This document shows positions 17,031-26,037 of a stretch of 64,000 nt of DNA, one piece after another. Each line of letters begins with the position of its first letter. Positions within the stretch are counted from its first letter, which is position 1. A program made the translations under genes and the position numbers. The stretch covers positions 56,154 to 120,153 of the forward strand of contig NZ_FOFS01000015.1 in NCBI RefSeq assembly GCF_900111015.1. The letters run 5' to 3'. This DNA is from Solimonas aquatica (GTDB taxonomy: Bacteria; Pseudomonadota; Gammaproteobacteria; Nevskiales; Nevskiaceae). The notes beneath the pieces are model-generated. The model made no database searches. It was not told where the DNA came from and saw only the letters and a list, made by a program, of their open reading frames with translations.

Positions 17031-18007
17031 ATCTGCTCTCGGTGCGGGAGCTCGCCGTCTACGCGCAGCAGGCCTGTGTGCTGCGCGAGCTGAGCTTCGA
17101 GCTGGCGGCCGGCGGGAGTCTGGCCATCATCGGTGAATCCGGCTCGGGCAAGACGCAGGCGATGCTGGCCCTGCTCGGCCTGCTGGCGCCGGGGCTGCGC
17201 GCGCAGGGCAGTGTCCGCTTTGACGGAGAGGAATTGATCGGCGCGCCGGAGGCAAGACTGCGTGCCGTGCGCGGTGCTGGCATCGCGTATGTCTGGCAGG
17301 ACGCGCTGGCCAGTCTCAATCCTTATCTGCGCATCGGCACGCAGCTGGGCGAGCTGCTGGCCTTGCATCAGCAGCTGCGCGGCGGGGCCGCACGAGCCGA
17401 GGCGCTGCGTCTGCTCGATGCCGTGCGCCTGGCACAGCCGGCCCTGCGCCTGCATCAGTACCCGCATGAGCTGTCCGGCGGCATGCGCCAGCGCGTGATG
17501 CTGGCGCTGGCCCTGGCCGGTGCGCCGCGCCTCCTGATTGCCGATGAGCCCACCAGCGCGCTGGATATCAGTCTGCGGCAGCAGATCGTCGAGTTGCTGG
17601 CCGAGCTGCGCCGCAGTCACCGCCTGGCCTTGATCGTGATCACGCACGATCTATCGCTGGTAGAGCCGCTATGCGAGCGCAGCCTGGTGCTCTACGCCGG
17701 CGAGATGATGGAAGCTGCGCCCAGCGCGCCGCTGCTGCGCGCGCCGCGTCACCCTTACACGCAGGCCCTGCTGCGCGCACAACCCGGCGCCGCGCTGCCG
17801 CCGCAATCCGTCTTGCCCAGCATCGCCGGCAGCCTGCCGCCACTGGCGCCGCCGGCTGCGCGCTGCGTGTTCGCGCCGCGCTGTGATCGTGCCGATGCCC
17901 GCTGCGCGCAGCAGCGCCCGGATTGGCGCGTTCAAGCGCAGAGCGGCTGGCGCTGTCACCAGGTGCCGGCGGCTGCGGATCACGGGGGTCATGGGGCCGC
18001 GCGATGA
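17027..18007 (+). CDS. Peptide ABC transporter ATPase (OppD-like)
   Basis: A 326-aa ATPase. Walker A is GESGSGKT (about residues 36-43), the ABC signature is [12 protein letters not shown], Walker B is [12 protein letters not shown], and the switch His lies in VITHDLSLV. The C-terminal HPYTQALL and a Cys-rich tail ([14 protein letters not shown]) are the oligopeptide-transporter extension, which in this class can bind a 4Fe-4S cluster. Opp systems normally have a second ATPase (OppF); none follows here, because the next gene is ilvE on the opposite strand. The protein may work as a homodimer or with an OppF from elsewhere. Confidence 0.9.
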   Translation: MNLLSVRELAVYAQQACVLRELSFELAAGGSLAIIGESGSGKTQAMLALLGLLAPGLRAQGSVRFDGEELIGAPEARLRAVRGAGIAYVWQDALASLNPYLRIGTQLGELLALHQQLRGGAARAEALRLLDAVRLAQPALRLHQYPHELSGGMRQRVMLALALAGAPRLLIADEPTSALDISLRQQIVELLAELRRSHRLALIVITHDLSLVEPLCERSLVLYAGEMMEAAPSAPLLRAPRHPYTQALLRAQPGAALPPQSVLPSIAGSLPPLAPPAARCVFAPRCDRADARCAQQRPDWRVQAQSGWRCHQVPAAADHGGHGAAR

Positions 18008-18041
18008 TGGACCGTGGGCGGGAAGCCTTATCCTTTTCGCC

Positions 18042-19100
18042 TCACGCCGTGGGCACCGCCACGCGCCATTCGCGCAGTGCGTGCGAGCTGCCTTCCTGCA
18101 CCTGCTTGAGCGCGGTGTAGGCGCGGGCAGCCAGACCGGTGTCGCTGAAGCCGATGCTGCGGCCGGCTTCGGCGATCTCGCTGATCTGCACCAGACGCGC
18201 CGCCGTGCCCACGCCAAAGGCGGTGCCGAGCTGACCGGCCATCTGCGCCGCCACCAGTTCGTCCAGGCTCAGATCATGTTCCAGCACGCTCATGCCCTCG
18301 GCGCGCAGCAGGCGGATCAGGCTGTCGCGGGTGATGCCGGGCAGGATGGTGCCGTCCAGCGGCGGCGTGATCAGCTCGTGGCCGATCTGCACGAAGATGT
18401 TCATGGTGCCGGCCTCTCCCAGCTGGCGATGCTGACGCGCGTCCAGCCACACCACGTCGTCATAGCCGCGCGCGCGGGCGCGTTGCAGGCCGAGAATGCC
18501 GGCCGCGTAATTGCCGCCGGTCTTGGCCTCGCCCATGCCGCCGGGCGCGGCGCGCACCAGCTCGGTCTCCGCCCAGAGGCGGATGGTCTTCTGCGGCGGA
18601 TCGCAGCAGGGTGTCACCGCCACGCTCAGGCCGTGGCGCCGGGCAACGCGAAAGCCCAGGCCTTCTTCCTCGGCAAACAGGGTCGGGCGCAGATACAGCG
18701 CGCCGCGGCCATGCGGCGGCACGTAGCGCGCATGCACCTGCACCGCGCGCTGGCAGAGTTGCAGGAACAGTTCCTCGTCCGGCACCGGCATGGCCAGGCG
18801 TTGCGCGCTGTTGGCCAGACGCCGCGCGTGATCACGCGGGCGGAACAGCTGGATCTGCTGCTGCGGATCGCGATACGCCTTCAGGCCTTCAAAGACGCTG
18901 AAGCCGTATTGCAGGCCGCCGCTGGCCATCGGCAGCGGGGCTTCGGCGCGCGGGCTCAGCTGCGGCGTGTGCCAGTGCTCGCCATCGTGATGCGCGTGCA
19001 CCAGATACGGTCCGAGAATCTGGCCGAACACCAGTGCTTCCGGCTGCGGATAATCGGCGGGCAGGGGCGCTTCGAGCAGGCCGCTGGGTGGGGTTTGCAT
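18042..19100 (-). CDS. ilvE: Branched-chain amino acid aminotransferase
   Basis: A 352-aa fold-type IV PLP enzyme of the longer, eukaryote-like BCAT type. The PLP lysine is Lys193 in GEAKTGGNYA. GTMNIF and the LDGTILPGITRDSL segment complete the site. It transaminates Val, Leu and Ile with 2-oxoglutarate. The ATG at 19100 has AGGA at a good distance; upstream ATG/TTG codons are weaker choices. It lies 53 bp downstream of ilvB on the same strand and is likely controlled by the same attenuator. Confidence 0.9.
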   Translation of the reverse strand: MQTPPSGLLEAPLPADYPQPEALVFGQILGPYLVHAHHDGEHWHTPQLSPRAEAPLPMASGGLQYGFSVFEGLKAYRDPQQQIQLFRPRDHARRLANSAQRLAMPVPDEELFLQLCQRAVQVHARYVPPHGRGALYLRPTLFAEEEGLGFRVARRHGLSVAVTPCCDPPQKTIRLWAETELVRAAPGGMGEAKTGGNYAAGILGLQRARARGYDDVVWLDARQHRQLGEAGTMNIFVQIGHELITPPLDGTILPGITRDSLIRLLRAEGMSVLEHDLSLDELVAAQMAGQLGTAFGVGTAARLVQISEIAEAGRSIGFSDTGLAARAYTALKQVQEGSSHALREWRVAVPTA

Positions 19101-19153
19101 CGTTCTAGTCCTCATCAAGCTGGGTCAAGCTTAGAGCATCAGGGGCCGCAATC

Positions 19154-20812
19154 TCAGCCCACCGCTTCCACGTTCGCGGCACCGGGCATCACCACGGGCA
19201 GCACCATCTCCTCGGCGGCAATCGGGGCGCGGATCAGCATCGGGCCCGGCTGCGCGAAGGCATCGCGCAGCAGGCGCAGCGGTTCGCGCGAGCAAGCCAG
19301 ATCCACGGCCGGCACGCCGAAGGCTTCCGCGATGTGTGCCAGCGAGGGCGGATGACGGTACAGCGAGCCCACGTAGCGCGCGTCGTAAGACAGGGTCTGC
19401 TGCTGACGCACCATGCCCAGGGCCTGATTGTCCATCAGCACGATCTTCACGTTCGCCTGCGTCTCGGCCAGCGTCGCCAGCTCCTGCACATTCATCATCA
19501 GGCTGCCGTCACCGGTGAAGCAGATCGCGCCGGCCCTGGGCTGCAGGAGCGCCGCGCCGATGGCCGCCGGCAGGCCGAAGCCCATGGTGCCCAGCCCGCC
19601 GGAGGTGAGCCAGCGGCCCTCGCGCTGGAAGGGATAGGTCTGCGCCACCCACATCTGATGCTGGCCGACATCGGTGCTGATGGCGGCAGCCGGATCGGCC
19701 AGCGCCGCCACCGCGCGGATCAGGCCATAAGGCCGGCGCGGATTGTCGGCGCCCGGCGTGCTCAGGCCATGATCGCGGCGCAGCTCGGCCAGGCGCGCGC
19801 GCCAGGGGCTGCGCGTCTGCGGCGGCACGGCGGCGCACAGCGCTTCGAGCGCGTGATAGGCATCGGCCTCGATGGCCAGCTGCGGCTGACGCAGCTTGCC
19901 CAGCTCGCGACGGTCGGCATCGATATGAATCACCCGGGCCTTGGCGGCGAAGCGATCCAGGCGCCCGGTGGCGCGATCATCGAAGCGGCAGCCGATGGCG
20001 ATCAGCAGATCGCATTCATCCAGCGCCAGATTGGTGAAGCGCGCGCCGTGCATGCCCAGCATGCCCAGATTCAGGGGATGTGCCTGCGCCAGCGTGCCCA
20101 GGGCCATCAGGGTGCTGGTCACCGCCAGATCGGCGCGTTCGGCCAGCTGCTGCACCAGGGCCTGCGCGCGTGCCTGCACCACGCCGCCGCCGATGTAGAG
20201 CACGGGCTTCTGTGCCTGTGCAATCAGCTGCGCGGCCTGGGCGATGGCCTCGGCATCAGGTGCGGCCGCGCGCTGCGCGCCCACATAATCGGGCAGGGTC
20301 TTCACATGCAGGCGCTGGCTCTGCACATCCTTGGGCAGCTCCAGCACCACGGGGCCGGGTCGGCCGCTTTCGGCGATGCGCAGGGCCTCGGGCAGCAGCT
20401 CGATCAGATCCTCGGCATGGCGCACGGAAAAATGCGCCTTGCTGATGCTGTCCACCAGATGCCCGGTTCGCACTTCCTGGAAGGCATCGGTGCCGATCAG
20501 GCTGCGCGGCACCTGTCCGGCCAGACACAGCAGCGGCACTGAATCAGCCTTGGCATCGGCCAGCGCAGTGAGTGTGTTGGTGATGCCGGGTCCGGAGGTG
20601 GCGATGCACACGCCGGCACGGCCGCTGACACGCGCCACGCCCTGCGCGATGAAGCCCGCGCCCTGCTCGTGACGCGCGAGCACATGCGTAAGCGTGCTGT
20701 CGGCCAGCGCGCGATACAGCGGCAGCACGGTGCCGCCGGGGATGCCGGCCACAGGGCCCGGCTTGTGCTTTTCCAGAAAGCGGATGATCAGTTCAGCGCC
20801 GTTGATGTCCAT
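19154..20812 (-). CDS. ilvB: Acetolactate synthase large subunit
   Basis: A 552-aa ThDP enzyme that makes acetolactate from pyruvate at the start of Val/Leu synthesis. Glu49 in RHEQGAGFIAQG activates the cofactor. The ThDP/Mg motif is GDGSLMMN with the DNQALG continuation, and the FAD-region signature SGPGITN is present. The N-terminus is more like IlvB than IlvG. No regulatory small subunit gene (ilvN/ilvM) lies next to it; the next gene is ilvE. A leader peptide and terminator precede it. Confidence 0.92.
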   Translation of the reverse strand: MDINGAELIIRFLEKHKPGPVAGIPGGTVLPLYRALADSTLTHVLARHEQGAGFIAQGVARVSGRAGVCIATSGPGITNTLTALADAKADSVPLLCLAGQVPRSLIGTDAFQEVRTGHLVDSISKAHFSVRHAEDLIELLPEALRIAESGRPGPVVLELPKDVQSQRLHVKTLPDYVGAQRAAAPDAEAIAQAAQLIAQAQKPVLYIGGGVVQARAQALVQQLAERADLAVTSTLMALGTLAQAHPLNLGMLGMHGARFTNLALDECDLLIAIGCRFDDRATGRLDRFAAKARVIHIDADRRELGKLRQPQLAIEADAYHALEALCAAVPPQTRSPWRARLAELRRDHGLSTPGADNPRRPYGLIRAVAALADPAAAISTDVGQHQMWVAQTYPFQREGRWLTSGGLGTMGFGLPAAIGAALLQPRAGAICFTGDGSLMMNVQELATLAETQANVKIVLMDNQALGMVRQQQTLSYDARYVGSLYRHPPSLAHIAEAFGVPAVDLACSREPLRLLRDAFAQPGPMLIRAPIAAEEMVLPVVMPGAANVEAVG

Positions 20813-20864
20813 GGGTTTCTCGGTGAAACCCTGCGGTGCTCGCGGCGGAAAAAGGCAGACCCGT

Positions 20865-20904
20865 AAAAGAGAAAACCCCCGCCGGTTTGCGCCGGCAGGG
20901 GTTT
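20865..20904 (-). terminator. Attenuator terminator upstream of ilvB
   Basis: Read on the minus strand, the hairpin AAACCCC-T-GCCGG / CCGGC-G-GGGGTTT with a 6-nt loop (20886-20891) is followed by CTCTTTT. It lies between the leader peptide stop (20925) and the ilvB start (20812), the place of a classical amino-acid attenuator. Confidence 0.85.
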
Positions 20905-20924
20905 GGTGTGAATGCAGCAGGCCC

Positions 20925-20987
20925 CTACGGCGCGTCGCGTACGACGAGCACGACTACGATCTGGGCAAGCTGCTGGAACAGAGTCAT
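20925..20987 (-). CDS. ilv leader peptide (attenuation control)
   Basis: A 20-codon reading frame encodes MTLFQQLAQIVVVLVVRDAP. The run I-V-V-V-L-V-V holds five Val codons, one Ile and one Leu, so ribosomes should stall when charged Val/Leu tRNA is low. The end in ...AP and the Val-rich core resemble the E. coli IlvB leader, and the frame stops just before the terminator hairpin. No strong ribosome-binding site is visible. The stalled ribosome would let an antiterminator form; I did not model that fold. Confidence 0.8.
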   Translation of the reverse strand: MTLFQQLAQIVVVLVVRDAP

Positions 20988-21048
20988 TGCGGGGTCTGGG
21001 TCAATGAGGCGCGGAAGTCTAAGCGCAGCCGCGCGCCACTGGCAAGCT

Positions 21049-21453
21049 TCAAGCCGCCTTGCGCTGGATGAATTCGATCTTGTAGCCATCCGGGTCTTCC
21101 ACGAAGGCGATCACGGTGGTGCCGTGCTTCATGGGGCCGGCCTCGCGCGTGACCTTGCCGCCGCGCGCCTTCACGCGTGCGCAAGCCTCGTAGGCATCGT
21201 CCACTTCCACGGCGATGTGGCCGTAGGCGCTGCCGAGTTCATAGCGCTCCACGCCCCAGTTGTAAGTCAGCTCGATCTCCGCGCCGGGACCCTGCACGCC
21301 GTTGTCGCGCTGCGCAAAACCCAGGAAAGCGAGCGTGAACTTGCCTTCCGGATAGTCCTTGCGCGAGATGAGTTTCAGGTCGAGCACTTCGGTGTAGAAG
21401 CGGATCGCGCGATCGAGATCGCCGACGCGGAGCATGGTGTGCAGGATGCGCAT
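21049..21453 (-). CDS. gloA: Lactoylglutathione lyase (glyoxalase I)
   Basis: A 134-aa enzyme that isomerises the methylglyoxal-glutathione hemithioacetal to S-lactoylglutathione. All four metal ligands are present: His5, Glu61, His79 and Glu127, equivalent to His5/Glu56/His74/Glu122 of the E. coli enzyme with a small insertion. Length and motifs ([17 protein letters not shown]) fit the Ni-dependent short form. The ATG at 21453 is supported by the conserved [10 protein letters not shown] start. It lies just upstream of the ilv leader on the same strand, so some of its transcripts may run on. Confidence 0.95.
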   Translation of the reverse strand: MRILHTMLRVGDLDRAIRFYTEVLDLKLISRKDYPEGKFTLAFLGFAQRDNGVQGPGAEIELTYNWGVERYELGSAYGHIAVEVDDAYEACARVKARGGKVTREAGPMKHGTTVIAFVEDPDGYKIEFIQRKAA

Positions 21454-21527
21454 GGCTGTGTGCGGGTCTGGCTGGCGGGAGCGACACGGTGCCAGCCGCG
21501 TCGCGTGCCGGCAAGCCTGGAATGTCT

Positions 21528-22274
21528 TCAGAAGCTCAGCGTGCCGCGCGCGGGCTTTTGGGTTTCGGTCTGCAGGCGGATGGCGTCGATGCCCAGCTGT
21601 GCTTCCAGGCGGTCGAGTTCGCGCATGCGCGCGCACAGCGGCCGGGCTTTCTTCTCCAGCTCGGCGGCGCGTGCGTCCAGGCGGTGTTCGATCAGCTCGC
21701 GCGAAATCTCGCTGCGCGCTTCCAGCTTGGCCGGATTGATCAGGGCGGTGAACACCAGCTTGGCGATGCTGCCGCTGAGTTCGGCGGCCATGTCCTCCGC
21801 CAGCGATTCGATCTGCGCTTCGAGCGCGGCATCGAAGTCGCCGTCATCGCGATGCAGCTCGCGGCCGTTGAAGCGGGTATGCACGCTCTCGGCCAGGGCC
21901 GCGCTGCGCTGCTGCAGCGCGCGGCTGCTGCGGCTGTCATCGCTGAGCGTGGCGATGCTGAGATTGGCCGCTTCCAGGCCCAGCATCGCGCCCTGCACGG
22001 CAAGCTCGCTGATCGCCGGCACCAGCTCTTGCAGGCCTTCGCGGTACTGCGCGGCGGCGCGATGCTGGCCGGCACTCAGCGGCAGCTCGCGACCATCGCG
22101 CAGCAGTCGGTCGGCTTCAAAGCGGTAGACATGATTCTCGCGGCCCAGCTCCACGGCCTCGCCGTCCAGACGCAGGTCATAGGTGAACTCGCAGGAACAG
22201 CCGGGCTGGCTGTGGGCGTGGACCGCGCCCGGGCTGAGCAGGAGCAGGGCGGCAAACAGAATCGGCTTGTGCAT
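21528..22274 (-). CDS. YggN family (DUF2884) periplasmic protein
   Basis: A 248-aa exported protein with a signal peptide ([22 protein letters not shown]). [18 protein letters not shown] and the long, charged helical C-terminal half match the YggN/DUF2884 family of gammaproteobacteria, whose function is unknown. A good ribosome-binding site (AAGGGGAAA) precedes the start. It sits between the saccharopine-dehydrogenase-like gene and gloA without overlap. Confidence 0.8.
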   Translation of the reverse strand: MHKPILFAALLLLSPGAVHAHSQPGCSCEFTYDLRLDGEAVELGRENHVYRFEADRLLRDGRELPLSAGQHRAAAQYREGLQELVPAISELAVQGAMLGLEAANLSIATLSDDSRSSRALQQRSAALAESVHTRFNGRELHRDDGDFDAALEAQIESLAEDMAAELSGSIAKLVFTALINPAKLEARSEISRELIEHRLDARAAELEKKARPLCARMRELDRLEAQLGIDAIRLQTETQKPARGTLSF

Positions 22275-22403
22275 GGCGTTTCCCCTTGGTGAATGCCAGG
22301 GGAGGGAGCAAGCCCTTTGCCAGCCTTGCTGCTTTTTTAAATCAATGACTTGGCCGTACGGTAGCTGGCCGGCTTGCGCAATCAGACCAAGAACTGGCGA
22401 GAT

Positions 22404-22425
22404 TTGCCGCCCATGCTGGCGGCAA
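22404..22425. repeat. Intergenic hairpin 8-6-8
   Basis: TTGCCGCC-N6-GGCGGCAA forms a perfect stem just beyond the stop of the saccharopine-dehydrogenase-like gene. No good T-run follows, so it may protect the mRNA end rather than terminate. Confidence 0.4.
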
Positions 22426-22428
22426 TGC

Positions 22429-23484
22429 TCAGCTCAGGCTCAGGGTGCCGACTTCCGGCAGCTGCCACAGCAGCTCCGGTCCGCACAGCCGGGACGGGGT
22501 GTAGCTGCCGCCGGCCACGCCGTTTTTCTGCAGGAAGTCCACCACGGCCAGCGCTCCGGTCACGGTCAGGGCATAGCCATTGGGCGTGCGCACGCGCGCG
22601 GTGCGCTGCTCGCCGCGCGCATTGCGCACCTCGCCCCAGACATGCGTGACCAGCTTGGCGCGCTGCCGGGCATCGGGGCCTTTCACCGTCTTGCCGATGC
22701 GGCGCTTGAGCAGGTTCTGCACGGGTTTGAGACCCAGCAGCCAGCGGAAATGATTGGCGCGTTTGGCGTTCTTGATCATCGCCGGCGAACCCGGAATGAA
22801 CACGCGGATGTTGGCGATGCCGGTGCTGTGATAAGCGGTGGCGACATCACCCCAGGGGATGGTCATCGCCAGCTTCTCGCCGTCGCCGAAATCGATGCGG
22901 CGCACCTCATAGGCCAGCGGCACCTGCCGGATCACGCCGTTCTCGCGCACCTTGCCGCCTTGCGCAAAACCTTCCACCGAAGTCTTGGCGGTGCCCGGCG
23001 AAAAGCCGCTGCGCGAATCAAAGCCCAGAACCAGATGCGTGGCATCGGGCAGGGCTTTTTTCAGCGCCGCCGCCACACAGTCGGTGGGAATCACGTCGAA
23101 GCCCACGCCGGGGCAGAGCACCACGCCGGCCTTCTGCGCGCGTGCGTGCTGTGCCTGTGCATGCTCGAAGACGCTGATCTCGCCGGTGATGTCCAGGTAA
23201 TGCGCGCCGACCGCCAGGCAGGCCTCGATCATCGGCGCGCTGGTGGCGGAGAAGGGGCCGGCGCAATGCAGCACCAGACCCACCCCGGCCAGGCCGGCGC
23301 GCAGGGCGGCGGCATCGTCCAGACCGAACACGCGGTAATCGAGCTTGAGCTCGGCGGCCAGCGCCGCCAGCGACGCGCGATTGCGTCCGGCCAGCAGCGG
23401 CTTTTCGCCGCGCTGGACCGCCTCGCGCGCAATCAGCTCGCCGGTGTAGCCATTGGCGCCATAAATCATCCAGGCCTTGTTCAT
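22429..23484 (-). CDS. Saccharopine dehydrogenase family NAD(P)-binding oxidoreductase
   Basis: A 351-aa protein. The N-terminal dinucleotide fold reads MIYGANGYTGELIAREAV and the second half FDVIPTDCVAA. It resembles the trans-acting enoyl-reductase/saccharopine-dehydrogenase-like group rather than true lysine-pathway enzymes. Members are often found near fatty-acid genes and may reduce enoyl or keto intermediates. It starts 41 bp after the SDR gene of the ACAD operon and is probably its last gene. Confidence 0.8.
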   Translation of the reverse strand: MNKAWMIYGANGYTGELIAREAVQRGEKPLLAGRNRASLAALAAELKLDYRVFGLDDAAALRAGLAGVGLVLHCAGPFSATSAPMIEACLAVGAHYLDITGEISVFEHAQAQHARAQKAGVVLCPGVGFDVIPTDCVAAALKKALPDATHLVLGFDSRSGFSPGTAKTSVEGFAQGGKVRENGVIRQVPLAYEVRRIDFGDGEKLAMTIPWGDVATAYHSTGIANIRVFIPGSPAMIKNAKRANHFRWLLGLKPVQNLLKRRIGKTVKGPDARQRAKLVTHVWGEVRNARGEQRTARVRTPNGYALTVTGALAVVDFLQKNGVAGGSYTPSRLCGPELLWQLPEVGTLSLS

Positions 23485-23525
23485 GTCTGCTTCGTCCGAT
23501 GCGGCGTGGGAAGGGAGCGGGCGGG

Positions 23526-24278
23526 TCAGCCCAGGCGGGCGACCAGCTTCAGCGGCAGATTGCGCATCAGAAAGCCGATCGCCGTCCAGGGCCAGCGCGG
23601 CACGCAGGCTTCGGCGGGTTCGGCTTCGATGGCGCGCACCAGGGCGCGGCAGCCGGTTGCGGTATCGACCATGAACGGCGTCTTTTTCGCGCCGGCGCTG
23701 AGTTCGGAGCGGATGTAGCCGGGGTAGAGGGTGCTGACCTTGATCGCCGTCCCCAGCAGCTCCGCGCGCAGGCCCTCGCAGAGCGCGGCAAAGCCGGCCT
23801 TGGTGGCGCTGTACGTGTTCATATTGCGCGGCAGGCCGCGCATGGCACTCATCGAGGAGATGGCCACCAGATGTCCGGCCTTCTGCGCGCGGAAAATCTC
23901 CATCGCCGCCTCGCACTGCGCCAGGGCCGCGACGAAATTGGTCTCCGCGGTCTTGCGGTTGGCGTGGAAGTAGCCCGTGCCCAGCGGCTGGCCCTTGCCG
24001 ACACCGGCGTTGACGATGATGCGGTCGATGCCGCCGAAGTCCTGCGCAAAGGCGCGGAACACCGCGAACACTTGCTCATAGTCGAGCACATCCAGCGCGC
24101 GCACCGAGATGCGGATGCCGGGATGCGCCGCGAGCAGCTCGGCCTTAAGCGCTTCGAGCCGGTCCGTGCGTCGCGCGCAGAGCGCGAGGTCGCGGCCCAT
24201 CGCCGCGTACAGGCGGGCCATGCCTTCGCCCAGGCCGGCGCTGGCGCCGGTGATGAGAATGGTCTTGCGCAAGGTCAT
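23526..24278 (-). CDS. SDR family oxidoreductase
   Basis: A 250-aa classical short-chain dehydrogenase. The cofactor motif is TGASAGLGEG, the catalytic Ser lies in ISSMSA, and Tyr-x-x-x-Lys is in YSATK. A hydrophobic C-terminal tail (PWTAIGFLMRNLPLKLV) suggests membrane association. Its start overlaps the histidine phosphatase stop by 4 bp, so it belongs to the ACAD operon. Confidence 0.88.
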   Translation of the reverse strand: MTLRKTILITGASAGLGEGMARLYAAMGRDLALCARRTDRLEALKAELLAAHPGIRISVRALDVLDYEQVFAVFRAFAQDFGGIDRIIVNAGVGKGQPLGTGYFHANRKTAETNFVAALAQCEAAMEIFRAQKAGHLVAISSMSAMRGLPRNMNTYSATKAGFAALCEGLRAELLGTAIKVSTLYPGYIRSELSAGAKKTPFMVDTATGCRALVRAIEAEPAEACVPRWPWTAIGFLMRNLPLKLVARLG

Positions 24279-24964
24279 CGGTAAGTCAGCAGCGCCGGCG
24301 CGGCCTCGAAGTGGGAGTGTTCGTTGACGGTGGACAGATACAGATCGCGTTCACTGTAGATCAGCTTGGTGAGCGCGGCATTGGCCAGCACGGCGTTGAG
24401 CCGCAGCGTTGCGGCATCGCCCAGCATCAGCTGCTGGCGGACCACGGCGCTGATCGGTCCGCCCGAGCTGAACACCAGCGCGGTCTGCGAACGCGACAGC
24501 GACTCGCGCAGGCTGAGCAGGGCTTGCTCGACGCGGGCGCGGAAGGCGGGCCAGGATTCGGCATAGTCGCCATCATGCGTGCCGGACATCCAGCGCTGCA
24601 GGGCCTGCTGGAACAAGGCCTGGAAGGCGCGGCGCGGATTTTCCGCCTGCGCCAGGTCCGCCTGCAGCGCGGCGGGATCGCGGTAACGGGGCTGCAGTGC
24701 GGCGACGATGGCTTCGTGATCGAACTCGTCCCAGCGCCGGTCCTCCTGCACGCTCGGCGGCAGCGCCATGGCCGCCAGACAGTGTGCGGCGGTCTGGTGA
24801 TGGCGCTGCATGCCGCCGGCCAGCACGCGATCCGGGCGCAGGCCGCGTTGCCGCAGCGCTTCGCCCAGCACGCGCGCCTGCTGCTCGCCCAGCGCGGAGA
24901 GACAGTCGTAGCGGTGGCTGCCGAAGGACGCCTGGCCATGACGGATCAGATAGATCGTGCCCAT
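24275..24964 (-). CDS. Histidine phosphatase family protein
   Basis: A 229-aa branch 1 histidine phosphatase. The catalytic RHG is in LIRHGQASFG (residues 6-15); the second His region is SSGGPISAVV, where the usual GH is altered, so activity is not certain. It sits between the APH-type kinase gene and an SDR gene with one- and four-base overlaps. A phosphatase next to a kinase for acyl-CoA intermediates could clear phosphorylated dead-end products; that is inference. Confidence 0.8.
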   Translation of the reverse strand: MGTIYLIRHGQASFGSHRYDCLSALGEQQARVLGEALRQRGLRPDRVLAGGMQRHHQTAAHCLAAMALPPSVQEDRRWDEFDHEAIVAALQPRYRDPAALQADLAQAENPRRAFQALFQQALQRWMSGTHDGDYAESWPAFRARVEQALLSLRESLSRSQTALVFSSGGPISAVVRQQLMLGDAATLRLNAVLANAALTKLIYSERDLYLSTVNEHSHFEAAPALLTYR

Positions 24965-26037
24965 CACAGCGGCCCGCGGCGGATGGTGCGCGCAGCGCGC
25001 AGCACCAGATAGTTCGACAGCAGCCAGAAGCGCGCGAAAGCCGGATTGCGCGTCTGCCGATGGTGATAGCGGTAGTAGATCTGCTGGATGATCGCGGCCA
25101 GGCGGAACAGGCCGAAGACTTCGTAGAACACCCAGTTCTCCGGCTGCAGGCCGGTGCGTTCGAGGTAGTAGGCGACGATCTCGCGCCGGCGCAGCATGCC
25201 GGGCAGATGCGAGGGCTGGCGGCGCATGGAGAGAATGAAGCGGTCGTCGTCGGCCTGCAGCCAGTAGGCGATCACGCAGCCGAGTTCCATGAGCGGATCG
25301 CCCAGCGTGGCCATCTCCCAGTCCAGCACGCCGATCACGCGCGACGCTTGCTGCGCATCGAACACCAGATTGTCCAGCCGCCAGTCGTTGTGGATCACGC
25401 AGCTGGCGACATCCTCGGGCATGTTCTGGCGCAGCCAGTGCATCACGCGGCGCCCGGACAGCACGTTCCAGGTGGCGGCGCGCTGCCAGCGTTCGCACCA
25501 GCCTTCGACCTGGCGGCGCACATAGCCCGCGCCCTTGCCCAGATGCTGCAAGCCCGCCGCCTGCACATCGACCTGATGCAGTTCGATCAGCTTGTCGACC
25601 ATGCTCAGGCACAGCTGGCGCGTCTGCTCCGGGCTCAGCACCACGCCCGGCGGCAGATTCTTGCGCGGAATCATGCCGGCGATGCGGTCCATCACATAAA
25701 ACTCGCTGCCGATCACGGCCGGCTCGCTGCACAGCGCCACCATGTTGGCCACGCAGGGGAACACCGGACGCAGCGCCTGCTGCACGGTGAACTCGCGTTT
25801 CATGTCATGCGCGGATCTGGCCTTGGTGCCGGCCGGCGGCCGGCGCAGTATCAGATCGCGGTTTTCATACTGCAGGCGGTAGGTCCAGTTGGAAGCGCCG
25901 CCGGCGTACTGCGTGACGCGCGGCTGGCCTTGCAGCGCGATGCCTTGCGCACGCAGCCAGGCCGTCACGGCGGCGGCATCGAGTTCTTCACCGGCGCGGA
26001 CCGTGCCGGCGCTGTCGAACGGCAGCTGTGCGCTCAT
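24964..26037 (-). CDS. APH-family phosphotransferase, ACAD10/11-like
   Basis: A 357-aa kinase-like protein of the aminoglycoside-phosphotransferase fold. The catalytic loop HNDWRLDNLVF and the metal-binding segment VLDWEMATLGDP are intact, and the N-terminal GGASNWTYRL takes the P-loop role. This subgroup travels with acyl-CoA dehydrogenases and is fused to one in human ACAD10/ACAD11. There and in the Pseudomonas levulinate pathway it phosphorylates a 4-hydroxyacyl-CoA so that the dehydrogenase partner can eliminate phosphate. The same operon here encodes the acyl-CoA dehydrogenase, so that chemistry is the best guess. Confidence 0.85.
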   Translation of the reverse strand: MSAQLPFDSAGTVRAGEELDAAAVTAWLRAQGIALQGQPRVTQYAGGASNWTYRLQYENRDLILRRPPAGTKARSAHDMKREFTVQQALRPVFPCVANMVALCSEPAVIGSEFYVMDRIAGMIPRKNLPPGVVLSPEQTRQLCLSMVDKLIELHQVDVQAAGLQHLGKGAGYVRRQVEGWCERWQRAATWNVLSGRRVMHWLRQNMPEDVASCVIHNDWRLDNLVFDAQQASRVIGVLDWEMATLGDPLMELGCVIAYWLQADDDRFILSMRRQPSHLPGMLRRREIVAYYLERTGLQPENWVFYEVFGLFRLAAIIQQIYYRYHHRQTRNPAFARFWLLSNYLVLRAARTIRRGPL

